From positions 15,293,501 to 15,357,500 of the forward strand of contig NC_084932.1 of assembly GCF_958298935.1 (NCBI RefSeq): a stretch of DNA of 64,000 nt, read 5' to 3'. Every line of letters begins with the position of its first letter. The first letter of the stretch is position 1. Made by a program: the position numbers and the translations under genes. This stretch comes from Phragmites australis (taxonomy: Eukaryota; Streptophyta; Magnoliopsida; Poales; Poaceae). Shown here one piece after another: positions 47,719-58,520 of the stretch. The notes under the pieces were generated by a model. That model made no database searches. It was not told the DNA's origin and saw nothing but the letters and a program-made list of their open reading frames with translations.

Positions 47719-47999
47719 TGCTTATATATCACAAAATGATACCATATTAATGAATGACATTAATTACTATGTACTAATGATGGATATGAATTACTATGTA
47801 TTAATGAATGTATCTTTATTATTGATTTAAATTAAATATGCGTCTTATTGTATGGATGTATTGAGAGGGAGAGAGATGGAGAGATCGAGGAGAGAGAGGG
47901 AGGAGAGAGATAAAGATATTGAGAGGGATAGAGACGGAGGGAGGAGAGAGACAGGGAGGACAAAGATGACAGTGAAGAGAGGCAGAACACTGACAGCTA

Positions 48000-48160
48000 A
48001 AAGCTTCAGCCGACTGTGATGCTCTGGATATCACTGTTGGCTGATGATTTCAGCTGGCAGTGATAACTCCTTTCACTCTCGGAGACTATCACTGTCTGTT
48101 ATCTATTGCCGGCTCTAAAAATGACAGTGAAGAGAGTTTTAGAGTCGGTAGTGATGTATT
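48000..48160. repeat. CACTA-type subterminal repeats
   Basis: Several direct and inverted copies of a 10-15 bp core (ATCACTG, GGCAGTGATA, CTATCACTGTC, GTAGTGATG). In CACTA elements such repeats bind transposase near the ends. Confidence 0.6.
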
Positions 48161-48821
48161 GTTCCGTAATATTGACACTTGCAGATTTCTAGTCAATTTA
48201 TGCTCGTGAACGGATCAAGTTCTTTTTTTTTTTACCCCAATAATTATAGAGTACTATATTCAGAGCAAGGCACAGTTAGAAATGTGCACCAGAAATTGAC
48301 CGTCAAAATGCAATCGATTGGATACCACACAATATAAACGGAATTGAGTAGATAGACAGGATCTAGCTTGCTGTAACCTCTGCAAGCATGCCCTTCACAA
48401 CAACCGCATCTTGGAGAGGATCGGGAATGAGAACTCTAGTCTAGCAACTCTGATGAGAGCTAGAGCTAGGGTTATGAGTGTTGGTGGAACCATCACAGTA
48501 CAGGAGATAGACCATACTGAAGAGCCTTCTCTAAAGAAACTATTGTCAAAATCCTGGTCTTCCTGGACGAAATAGATGTCCAGTTGTGCACTGCTTCACT
48601 CTGACTAGGCTTCCTATAATGTCCGTATTATGAACATGTATTTCATTTGGGTTTCGGACGATTTGAATAGTTGATAATATAGTAATGCAGAAACGTTTTA
48701 TGGAAAAAAGATATAATCAATATAAACTTCCCAAGAAGTTTTTTTTTTCATGAAACATCAGCCGAATCAATGTTTGCCCCCAGAAGAAGAAAGGTTGACG
48801 TGATTTAGCACTAATTAAGAC
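48161..48821. other. Non-coding flank of element H
   Basis: No reading frame of note. It is continuous with 56244 onward once element H is removed. The last five bases (AAGAC, 48817-48821) are the target duplication. Confidence 0.5.
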
Positions 48822-49606
48822 TGTCGAGGGTTAATCTTGACAGTGATTTTGGGGTGTATCAGATAACGGGTGCGTGATCTGTGTTCTGGGGGATGTACTT
48901 GTGCTAATCTAAGAACACTAGAGTTTCTCCAGGTTCAGACCCCCCTTTGGGGTAATAGCCTTATATCCTGTGTATTCTTCTCATTGAGTATGGTTTTTCC
49001 TTTGTGTTTTTTCCTCCCTCTCCCCAAGGCGGACTGCCTTCCCCTTATAGCCCAGGAGGAAAGGAGTCTTACACGTGAGCCCATCAAATAGACTCATGGC
49101 TACCTAGACGATCTACATAGGCTATCATTACAGGATACGTATGTGTTGTGCCTGCCTTGGAACACTACAATGCATGTCCCATGTATCGGACATGTTTTCG
49201 CTTGTCGCGCTCGGGTCATCTAGCCTGCACAGTTCCATCACCGGTTTCCTACGCACACCTGCCACACCCCCTGTTGTGTCTGCGAGCCCATCCCGTAACA
49301 ATTAATGTTGCGGGACAAGACACGGTAACACTACACTGGCCATGCCGCCTCAGCTGGGGTGAACTGCCTGGGGAAGGAAAATGACGTGAGTAGCGACATT
49401 AAATGAGGTTTGACTGTCTTAGACGAGTACCTGCCCCGCAACCAGCAAGGGCTGGTCGCGGGAATTCCTGCGAAGGCCAATGTCGTGGTCGCACTGGCGC
49501 CGACTAGTCTTGTGGTGGGCCTGGGCTGGAGAACGAAAGCGGATAATGAAAAGATTGGTCGTCGCGGGCCATCTCGGTGGGGGACCCTATACTCTTTACA
49601 TTGACA
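48822..49606 (-). repeat. 3' LTR of element H (785 bp)
   Basis: TGTCGAGGGTTAATC ... TTTACATTGACA on the plus strand. A TATA-like CTATAAGG (minus) stands near 49043-49052. Next to it, GGAGCTTAGGGGCTAC (minus) serves as polypurine tract. Confidence 0.9.
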
Positions 49607-49895
49607 GTAGCCCCTAAGCTCCTCGCAGATAAGGTGATCTGAGCTACTTTTTATAAGGACGTGGTCGGACCTGGTTGTACCACTTAGGTCCCTGGTGAAC
49701 AATAGCTTTGTCCAGGGAGTGGTTGGTGACATGGTCCACCACCATGGCTAGCTTAGGAAACTGCATCCTGAGGGGAGGTTAACCGTCCATACAGAGGATC
49801 GTGGGAGAGAGAAACCTTGATGGCCGCCAAACTTCGAGGGAATTTTGGTTCCCCAAACGGCCCTCGAAATTAGAGGCAGCGGAACATAATCGATC

Positions 49896-49904
49896 GTATA
49901 AATC
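49896..49904 (+). promoter_or_regulatory. TATA-like element before the antisense gene of H
   Basis: GTATAAATC about 115 bp before the start codon at 50012, inside the element. It would give the antisense gene a promoter of its own. The matching place in G has lost the motif. Confidence 0.35.
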
Positions 49905-50011
49905 AAAAGGTAGAACCCCTGAAAACCCCTCCGCACTCTAAAGCCCTTGCGCCAAAGCCCATTCCCCTAACCTCCTCCCGTCTTTCTTATCAAAACCACC
50001 ATTGTGCTCCC

Positions 50012-52762
50012 ATGGCGCCGCGCACCGAAAAGGAGCCTGACTTCCCCAAGTCCAAGTGCACCGACACGAAGTTGAAGCAGATGTACGAGAATCACCTGCT
50101 TCTGTGCTGCCTGTCTTCGGGATATCACCCTGGGAGGGAGGTCCCTACTCCCCGCCAAGGAAAGATTGTAATCTTCGCTTCGTTCTTCCTAGCGGGTCTT
50201 GTCCCCTCCTTTTTCGAGTTCTTCTGCACCGTCATCTCATTCTATGATATTTTCCACCTCCATCTCAACCCCATCTCCATCATCATGTTGAGCATCTTCA
50301 CTCATATGTGTGAAAACTTCATTGGGATCAAGCCGTGTCTTGATATCTGCCGGTTTTTCTATACGTCCAGGGTGTAGCCCGAGCCAGCCACTAGGAATTG
50401 CGGCTTTCATCTCCGTGATGGTGTCGCGAGCTACTATTTGGAGATGAATCTCAAATCGTCATGGTCGAGCTAGAGGGAGGAGTGATTCTACCTCATTACC
50501 AACAACTCTTTTGAAAACCTCCGCGTGCCAGAAGTGCCGACGCACCTCGCAGAGAGCTGGGGAAGCTCTCCCATGTCATTCGTCAAACTATTGTCCCTTG
50601 CCAGCCAGGTTAGAACGCTCGCGGAAGCTAGCCTGTCAAGGTCGGATGTCGTCCGCGACTTCATCAAGCGCCCGGCTGTGTCCCATACAACGGAGAGCAC
50701 ACCCAGCATATCTGTACATCAGGAGTGATGATGACAACCGGGAGAGCCCCGTGACCAGACCGAACAAGGCCAGGCATGCCCTGACCAGGTTAGGTCCAAC
50801 CCGAGGCCTCACGACCAGGCCTGTGTGACCAAATGCGCTTTGACCAGACCGTCGTGGACCAAGCGTCTGCGTAGTGTGAGAAGAGGTCGGCAGGGGTCTC
50901 TTCCACCACGGAGTCATCTAAACGCGCTCGCAGGACCATGAGTATTGGTTGCCCCATAGCGGGGTTGTCTTCCCGGACCAGTCGATCCAGTGGCTTCGTG
51001 AGGAACAAACTTGTTCTTAGCTCCCTGCCGCTGTGATAAGTTTCTCTAGGCAAGTATAGATACTTTGAATTTCCTTTTGTTCCTAATTCAGCAACTCTGT
51101 TATTTGTCATAGGCCCATGGTAGCTCCTATGGTTCCTGTCATGACTCCTCTGATAGTCCCTTCGCCAGCTCTGGTTTTGTCCTTTGGAGCATCGACGGTG
51201 GCTGCAATCCCCATGGCCCCGGTCGAGGAGAAGGAAATAGTGTCCAGCAGGTATGCCGAGCTGGAAAAATAGCTAGCCCAAGAAAGGGAGGCCAGGCGCT
51301 TGCTGTAGCAAAGGTGTGATGAGCTCCAACGAGAGAAGGCTGCACTTTCCGCCGAGCACTCCCCGTTTTCTGCTGAGCACTCCCAGCTCAAGGAGGACGA
51401 ATGTACAACCCTCAGCATTCTCCAGGACACCTTCAAAGCGCTAGCGGATCACCTGGCAAGCCTCGGGCTGGGAGCCACCAAGCTGAAGGACAACTGCACC
51501 GCCCGAGCCTAGGCCTACGCCATCAGGGTCCTAGCGGAAAACTTTTCTAAGCTCCCTGCTACCCTGTTGCTGAGGGGCGCAGAGGATGTGGTGCATGCGA
51601 TGTGGTCGACTATGGAGTACATTTTCCGGTGCTATCACAGTCGTGACCCAAACTTCCACTTCGATCTTGTCTGGGAGGGAGTCGTCGTCGCCGGATCCGA
51701 AGCTGAGGAGTGATTGTAGTGGGAGTGTCAAGGGATAGTTGACCACATGACATCTATCTTTCGGGTGGAAGGCACCGAGGAGTAAAAACTCTGATTGTAA
51801 CTTTTGTTCTGTAATATATTTGAATGAAGGCTCCCGTCCCGCTTTTCGCTCTCTGATGAGTTTGTGCCATTTGTGCTCATAGAATTCCTGGAGTGTCTAA
51901 ACCATCAGCTCGTACCGAGCCCCCATTTATGCCGACCAGCCCTCAAGCTCTCGGCGGACCCTTGACCATCCCCACCGATGATCCTGTCGACCGATGTATT
52001 TTTGGGGCGGCGATCAAATGTGAGCTGAGGTTTGCAGTCGAGCGAGCGAGTACGCCGAGCAATCTTCAAGGTATGTTATTCTGACCACCTGAGCCACATG
52101 CTGTTCCCAAGTTACCCATGCAGGACTCAACCAGCTAACTCTTATGTGGTTACGACCTATTTCTTGACTAGCCTGTTGGGAGGAGCTACTCGTGGCGCAG
52201 AGGGATCTAACAAAGAGAGGAATTCTATGAATACCTTCACCGTTGTCGAGAGGATTTGTTCACAGCCCAAACAGACCTAGAGAAGATGACCAAGGAGAGT
52301 GACGAGTGGCGAGTGACATTCTATAACCAACTCAGCTAGGCCTTTGCCCCCTTCGACTCATTATTTTGGTCTGCTGGTGTTCAAGTTCGCCCAACACCTA
52401 GGGACACCATGACCGGTCATATTGAGTGGTTTTGGCCGGCCTCTGAGGAGGCACGTTGCCTTGAGCAGAGGATTCGTGAGATTGTCGACGATCACCATTT
52501 TGAGGTCGGAGTTTCCAACACTTGCCTTGCCCTTGCCTGCGTCTACGACCACTTCCCCAACCTGGACCTCTTATCGGTAGTCGGTACCGGTTTTGAAGGT
52601 ACTTGGATGACCACGGAGGAGCTCGGCGCCTGTAACCACTCATTTTTGTATGCCGTTCATTTCTGGCTTTGGACCGTTCGGTTTGACCTGCTTAGGGGTA
52701 TTTTTGGGTCCTACGAGGAATGTCCTAAGGTCGTTTCGAAACAACCCCTGGGCTTTATCTGA
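50012..52762 (+). pseudogene. Antisense gene of element H
   Basis: Start MAPRTEKEPDFPKSKC at 50012, open for 121 residues with FASFFLAGLVPSFFEFF, YDIFHLHLNPISIIMLSIF and CLDICRFFYTSRV (Transposase_28-like), then stop. It continues as LEMNLKSSW, 50525-50728 (LAESWGSSPMSFVKLLSL), an intron acceptor at 51107-51113, a coiled coil (51230-51450, e.g. CDELQREKAALSAEHS), WSTMEYIFRCYHSRDP near 51610, and 52409-52762 (HIEWFWPASEEARCLEQRI). One stop (TAG, 51270-51272) is CAG in G. Opposite in strand to gag-pol. Function unknown. Confidence 0.75.
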
Positions 52763-53341
52763 GTGGTTGCTTAAAGGATGCTTGTCTTTATGTGGATTTT
52801 TTCAATGATTGGGTGGCGAGTAACCTCAGAGTGCTCGTAGTGCCCATGGAGGATCTCGTCGGCCCGCTCGCTTAGCAAGGTTCTTGGCACTAAGGATGAC
52901 CTTTAGCACAACAATCCTTTCGGTGGCGACTAGCGCTAGACCCGAGCTAGGGCCTACGACATTGTGATCATTAACCCTTGGGCGTCTTTCCCCTGACAAC
53001 ATGCAAGCAGTAAATTTTGGATCACATCCCATTGATATGAGCGAGTGGGCTAAACAGACCTCAAACCTAGCGGCAAGAAGCAAATAACATATCCTAATAG
53101 TTCTAGCCCCCAACTGTCTATTCGGTGGAAGAAATGGCCGACCAGGCAATCAAGTTCTTGAAATGAAAACGCTTACAATTTGGTGTGATATCATGCTTGT
53201 CCGTGAAGTCCCACAACACAAAAAGCTTGGTTTTTTTGGATTTGAAATACTTACAAGTCATGTTCCACGCTCGTCCGGAAGGTCCTAAAAATTAGACAAA
53301 CAGGCTCATCGCCGAGCAGCCTTATACACAGAATTAGTGCT
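52763..53341. other. Non-coding spacer of element H
   Basis: No gene recognised between the antisense gene and the integrase remnant. The open frame 52826-53149 (minus) has no visible family features. Confidence 0.4.
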
Positions 53342-54520
53342 TTACGAGTTGTGTAATTTACGGCCGACCACCCTAGCAAAATCTGACCCCGTGAGGCCAG
53401 GAAACTGAAGGTCGCCACGACCCGCGTTTAGCCTCGTGCTTGGTGGTCGCAACCGCGCCTGAGGCCCTGTTAGGACCTGGCTGCTCGAGCCATAGAGCAT
53501 GCTCATAGAACCCTTCACACGAGTTTTTATCGTTTTCTTCGCCAGGCCATTTGGTTGGGCCAGACTGGCTGGCCATCGAGACGACCAGCGTGCGACCACC
53601 GGCTGGCGAATTGGGTTCTGTTGTCTGTATTTGTGCCACGCCGCACTGCCAGTGCTCGTGTGGACTTTAATCACTACTGTGACGGTGATCTCTCTAACGG
53701 GCTCAGTTGCGATCCACTTCGTGATTTTTGTCGAGTGCCACGCGTAGGAATTTAGAATCGCCTGGGGCTTTAGGGAATGATCCCATGATGTTGAGCCCCC
53801 AGATAGCGAAAGACCGAGAGAGTGGTATGGGTTGCAGTGCCTGGGCTGGTAGGTTGGTATTTCGGTGGTGGTACTGGCATAACTTGCATTGTTTGACCTC
53901 CTCGCAAGCATCCTGCCGGGCGGTGCGAGGTTCGGCCTCTACGTGTGCCTCCGAGGATGTTAGGGAACACTGTGCTCCCCCCATCCTGAGTGATGTATTT
54001 CAATAAAGAGTCGTTCCTCCCTTTGTGGTAAAGGCGTCCCTCTACCAAGGAGGATTCTCGCGGTCTGCCCGCGTGACCCTTTCTGCTGACACATCGTCGC
54101 CAGGGGTTGCTTGATTCTAAAGGTAGTCCGAGATCTAATCCATCCAGGTCATACCCGAATCGAAGGGCATCCACATGATGCCCACCTGAGGTCGATGACA
54201 CCGAGGAAGGTGTTGCCTCTAGAATTTCATTTCCATGCAGAGCATCCCTTCCACGTTGGCTCGAACCGTGGTGGGTGGTCGTGTGAATCGTTTCTCAAAG
54301 ACTCCGATCGGGGTGGGTTCATAAGAAGAGGCCAGATAGACCAGCCCATCAGCCAAGGATGTAGTCCTGGCGAGGGACGTGCGTGACTTCCTGGTCGATG
54401 GCGCATCGCTCTAGCTTTCTCACTTTGGAGTGATATGTCGCCATCGTCTGGTCCGAACATGGAAAACCCCTTGGTATCAGGGTTACACCTAGTAGTGAAT
54501 CCCTCATCACTAGTAAGCAT
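53342..54520 (-). pseudogene. RNase H end and integrase start of element H
   Basis: Fragments in several frames: VEGRLYHKGRNDSLLKYITQ, EEVKQCKLCQYHHRNTNLPA (CxxC zinc finger) and SFAIWGLNIMGSFPKAPG, where the first catalytic Asp of integrase (WGLD) is Asn. It ends soon after, so the rest of the core is missing. The wording is that of Tat/RIRE2-type integrases. Upstream, an RNase H tail is recognisable near 54400-54520. Confidence 0.75.
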
Positions 54521-55275
54521 TTTTTCCCCGTGCTGGTGTTGCTCGTGTTCCAGTTAAGAGGCCATCATACTCCGCTACACATTTAATAATTGGAAAAACA
54601 TAATTGAACCTGACTATGCAAGATCATGTGCCCGTTTATTCTTGGTCAGAGGAAGCGTGCCTCGCTTAGCGACCAGTACCATTTTGAAATCCTACAAGGC
54701 AGGACAAGAATTCCATCTGCCTATCGATAGGTGGTCAGTGCCGGGGAAGGAGAGGGTTACCTTTCTGAGATCTTGGTATCCAACGAGAACTAGTTGTTGC
54801 CCATGTCAGAAGTGTAAAGTGTGGACCCTTCTATTCGTCCTGGGGTTGAACCTGTTCGATGAAACAACACACCATATTAGTTTGTGGGTACTCTTTTATC
54901 TGATCCGATCATACCTAGCCAATGGTTTCGGTTTGTACCACAGGGATGGGTTCTTGGCCGTCCGACGCAGTGAGCGCTCTTCCGGGTGGGGCCACCATTG
55001 ATGAGGCTAGTTCCCCCAGGGCTTGTGGTCCGTGAGCCCCCGTCGGCACCGGGAACATGGATGCCTCTGGTGCTCTTCGTAGAATCTCAAAGCCTTCAGA
55101 TCCTGATCCAATGTTCTGAATCTGGAACATATCGGGTTTGTCTGGGTTGTATCCCATGAAGAACACCTCGTAACGACTCGGGTCCTCAGAGCGGGACTCG
55201 CTGATCGTCGGGGATCTGAACATGGTTAGCCCAAAATAAATTAACAACACTTACCAGAACTCACAAACGCGTCAC
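54521..55275 (-). pseudogene. Leader and gag N-terminal remnant of element H
   Basis: 54915-55250 is open for 111 residues (EDPSRYEVFFMGYNPDKPDM, GSEGFEILRRAPEASMFPV), corresponding in position to the leader ORF of element F. The gag core, protease and RT that should follow are deleted: within 400 bp the sequence reaches RNase H. Confidence 0.55.
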
Positions 55276-55293
55276 CCCTTACCTGGTGCGCCA
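55276..55293 (-). other. Primer binding site of element H
   Basis: Minus strand TGGCGCACCAGGTAAGGG, two bases from the LTR. Element F has the same site with two changes (39694-39711). Confidence 0.65.
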
Positions 55294-55295
55294 AA

Positions 55296-56238
55296 TGTCG
55301 AGAGTCAATCACTGACAGTGATTTTGGGGTGTATCGGACGACGAACGCGTGATCTGTGTTCCGGAGATGTGCCTGTACTAATCTAAGAACACCAGAGTTT
55401 ATCCAGGTTCAGAACCTCCTTTGGGGTAATAGCCCTACATGCTCTATATTCTTCTCATTGAGTATAGTTTTTTCCTTCTTGTTTTTCCCTCCCTCTCCCC
55501 AAAACGGACTCCCTTCCCATTATAGCCCAGGAGCAAAGGAGTCTTACACGTGGGCCTATTAAATAGACCCATGCCTACCTAGACGATCTACATAGGCTAT
55601 TATTACAAGATACATATGCGCTGTGCCTGTCCTGGAGCACTGTAATGCCCATCCCATCCATCAGACACGTCCTCACTTGTCGCGCCCGGGTCATCCAACT
55701 ACACAGTCCCATTGTCGCTTTCCCAAGCGAGCCTACAACGTCCCCTGTTGCTCCTGCAAGCCCATCCCGCAACATTAAAGCGTCTGCAAGCCCGTCCAAC
55801 AACAATTAATATTGCGGGACGGGACACGGTAGCCCTGCGCCGGCCATGTCGCCTCAGCTGGGGTGAACTACCTGGGGAAGGAAAACGACGTGAGTAGCGA
55901 TATTAAATGACATTTGACTCGCTTAGAAGAGTATCTGCCCCGCAAACAGTAAGGGCTGGTCATAGGAAATCCTGTGAAGGTCAGTGCCATGGTAACGATG
56001 GCGCTGGCTGGTTGCGCGGTGGGCCTGAGCTGAAGAACAAAAGCAGATAATGACAAAACTGATCGTCGCGGGCTATCCCGGTGGCTGGTCGTGAGAAATC
56101 CTGTGAAGGCCAATGCCTTGGTCACGCTGGCACTGACTGGTCGCACGGTGAGCCTGGGCTGGAGAACGAAAACGGATAATGACAAAATCAGTCGTCGTGG
56201 GCCATCCTGGTGGGGACCCTATACTCTTTACATGGACA
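55296..56238 (-). repeat. 5' LTR of element H (943 bp, with an internal duplication)
   Basis: TGTCGAGAGTCAATC ... TTTACATGGACA. Longer than its partner mainly because a ~130-bp segment is tandemly doubled (about 55955-56084 and 56085-56214), plus a short repeat around 55745-55800. Confidence 0.9.
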
Positions 56239-56243
56239 AAGAC

Positions 56244-58480
56244 CAATAATATCTACAGTAATAAACAACACAATCAGACTGTCATGACAGCTCCAAACAT
56301 TCCTGCAGGAGATTAGCTGATAATTAGTGGCACCCACATGGAAATTAGCTTCATTGTTTTTCTCCATTCTCTCAGCACGAAGCCCTTGCACGCCAATGGC
56401 ATCATGTCCGTGTCATCATGCTATTCACAATTCAGGACAAAACAACCTGACTTTATGTTTTGTTACCGGAGTACCATGCTATTCTAACTTTATATCATGA
56501 CAAAATTTTGGCAATTTAATTAGAATACACTTGCCAGGAGAATTTTGTAATGCTGTCAGTACATTGCTTTTCTGAAAAGAGATGCTTTCGGTAAATTTTA
56601 GATCAGAAAAGTTTAGAGTAAATTTTTAATACGATTCTGCTATTTGATAAGCGACATATTTTTTATGTTAGTCTTAGTTGACGTTTCTAGCCCTGTAATC
56701 AGTAGTTAAATTCGTGCACTGGGTGATTCTCTATTTCATCATGTGGCTTTTGGTCTTGGCCTAGGCGATGCCTGGGCACTCGGATGCTAATCCTATGTTT
56801 ATTGTTTAAATTTTCATGTTACTCCTTGACCATCACGATACTATTTGAGTATCACACTACTATTATGGCAGCTTTTAATGTATAATTCTATGAAAAGGTG
56901 CTATAGAAGGACACATCATCAAGAGCTAGCTTAGTAAAAAAAAAAATGCTGCGGCGTGTAACTCTTTTGTGTGGGCCTCAGAATCAAATAAAAAAGAAAA
57001 AATATATATGGTCTCTCTTAAAAAATATATGTTGACAGCGTTTCTCTAATGTGGTATAAATTTAAAAAAAAAAAAATCAAAAAAATCATAATTTTTTTAA
57101 AAAACTAAATATAATTCTAAAATCTTATGTGATTTTTCTTAAAAAAATAATATACTTTGCATCATATTTCACGAAAAGAAAGCTTCAAAAAAACCTACTT
57201 TAAAAATCATGCAGCTCATTTATTAACTTAAATATTAACATATAAACATATATTTTTTATACATGGTGTAGCTTAAGAGGATCTATAAAATTAATAATTT
57301 CACTTTATTTAGAGTTTTATTAATTTCTTTATTATTTTTATAAAATTCATAAGCATAAAATGAACCTATTAAAATAACACTATAATTAACATTACCATAC
57401 CTAACATTATTTTTCCTCCACAAACCACTATTTTCCCTCCATAAAACATTGTTTAAGTAAACCCAACCCAAAAGCTCAAAGCCGCCACGACTCCACCCCG
57501 ACCAAGCCGGAGAGCTTTGACCTCCCCTGGGTAACTGCACGGCAGTGGAGATCTCCCTGATGGGCTGCAGCACGATCTCCTCCACGCCCACCATCGCGGG
57601 GGCCGAACAGTGCAACCGAAACAGCTGTGCAGCACACCTACCTGCACAAGCTCCATGGCAACGGAGAACTCGCCACCCTGCCTACATCCTTTTCCTCCTC
57701 CTGACCAAATCTCCACTTTGACGCAGCTTGGTTGGGAGCTCGACACAGGCCTTGCCTAGCTATCATTAAGACCGGACCGACAATCAAACCGTTCAGATGC
57801 TCGGTTCAATGGTTCATTTGGTCTGACCGTTTAGACCACCAGCTAAGGTCACTTCCAATGATTTGTTCATTGGTCACGGCCAAATCAGATTTGGTAGTAG
57901 CTGATGGCACGCGCTTTTGCGATAAAACCAATGTCCTTTGGGATCGACATCAACCAAATCAAAGCATCTGCCCAAGGTTGCGAGACCCGTCTTGAATTGA
58001 TCCATCACAGCGTCCAAATCCCCAGAGGAATCGATCATCGCGCAATAACACATGCCACAAGCCTCGTAAACACTAGCCATGCAGGGAGATCGCGTGACAC
58101 TTGAACGACATCTTGTTTCAAAAAAAAAAAAAAAAATTGAAGCGACGCCCATGGAACAAGGCTTCTCTCTTTTTACATCAACCTTTTCACTGCTAACACA
58201 ACTTTTTCGCCGGCCTCGCCGGGGCCGTAACTCCATGGGAATTGGGAACCAACACGTCGTGGAAAAGCAGCACTCGAATGGTCTTGGGCACGGGGAAATG
58301 AAGCTGCCGGACTTGGCAGACATCACGTCGCGTCGCCCGTCCAATTAAACACGTATGACCAGACACTGAGACAACGGAGAGAGACAGAAAGTGGGAGGAA
58401 GGGCTTGGACCGTGTGACAACATCATGCCTTGGTTTTCTGCTACTACGACTCTTAACAGTAAGGCACACACAAAACAAGG
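56244..58480. other. Flank without a recognised gene
   Basis: AT-rich filler at 56440-57430, a GC-rich patch at 57470-57720, and an A-run at 58121-58137. One minus-strand frame (57874-58079, starting MASVYEACGMCYCAMIDSSG) is open for 68 codons but unrecognised. The interval 58480-58520 would be the 3' UTR of the NOI-like gene. Confidence 0.4.
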
Positions 58481-58520
58481 CCACTTAAGATGAGCAGCCA
58501 TCAGACGGTATGATGGATCC

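Larger units (their letters stand above)
45720..48160 (+). mobile_element. CACTA-like transposon fragment (3' part)
   Basis: Coding remnants with a Ulp1-type domain, as often carried by grass CACTA elements, are followed by a purine tract (47863-47962). After that comes a cluster of inverted short motifs built on ATCACTG/CAGTGAT, GCCGGCTCTAAAA and TTTTAGAGTCGGTAGTGAT (48000-48160), typical of CACTA subterminal repeats. A clear CACTA terminus and 3-bp duplication were not found; the transposase is absent. Confidence 0.65.
48822..56238 (-). mobile_element. Element H: complete LTR-to-LTR Tat/Zeon-type element with antisense gene
   Basis: LTRs 48822-49606 and 55296-56238, flanked by AAGAC on both sides (48817-48821, 56239-56243). 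The primer site (55276-55293) next to the right LTR and the polypurine-rich end next to the left LTR set the minus strand as sense. The internal part has a leader/gag piece, an RNase H-integrase remnant and, on the plus strand, the antisense gene. Protease and RT are missing. Confidence 0.93.

Noticed and set aside
48149..48153. TAGTG as the exact CACTA terminus
   Set aside because: It is one of several GTAGTG/CAGTG motifs in the subterminal cluster; no 3-bp target duplication or partner end could be matched.
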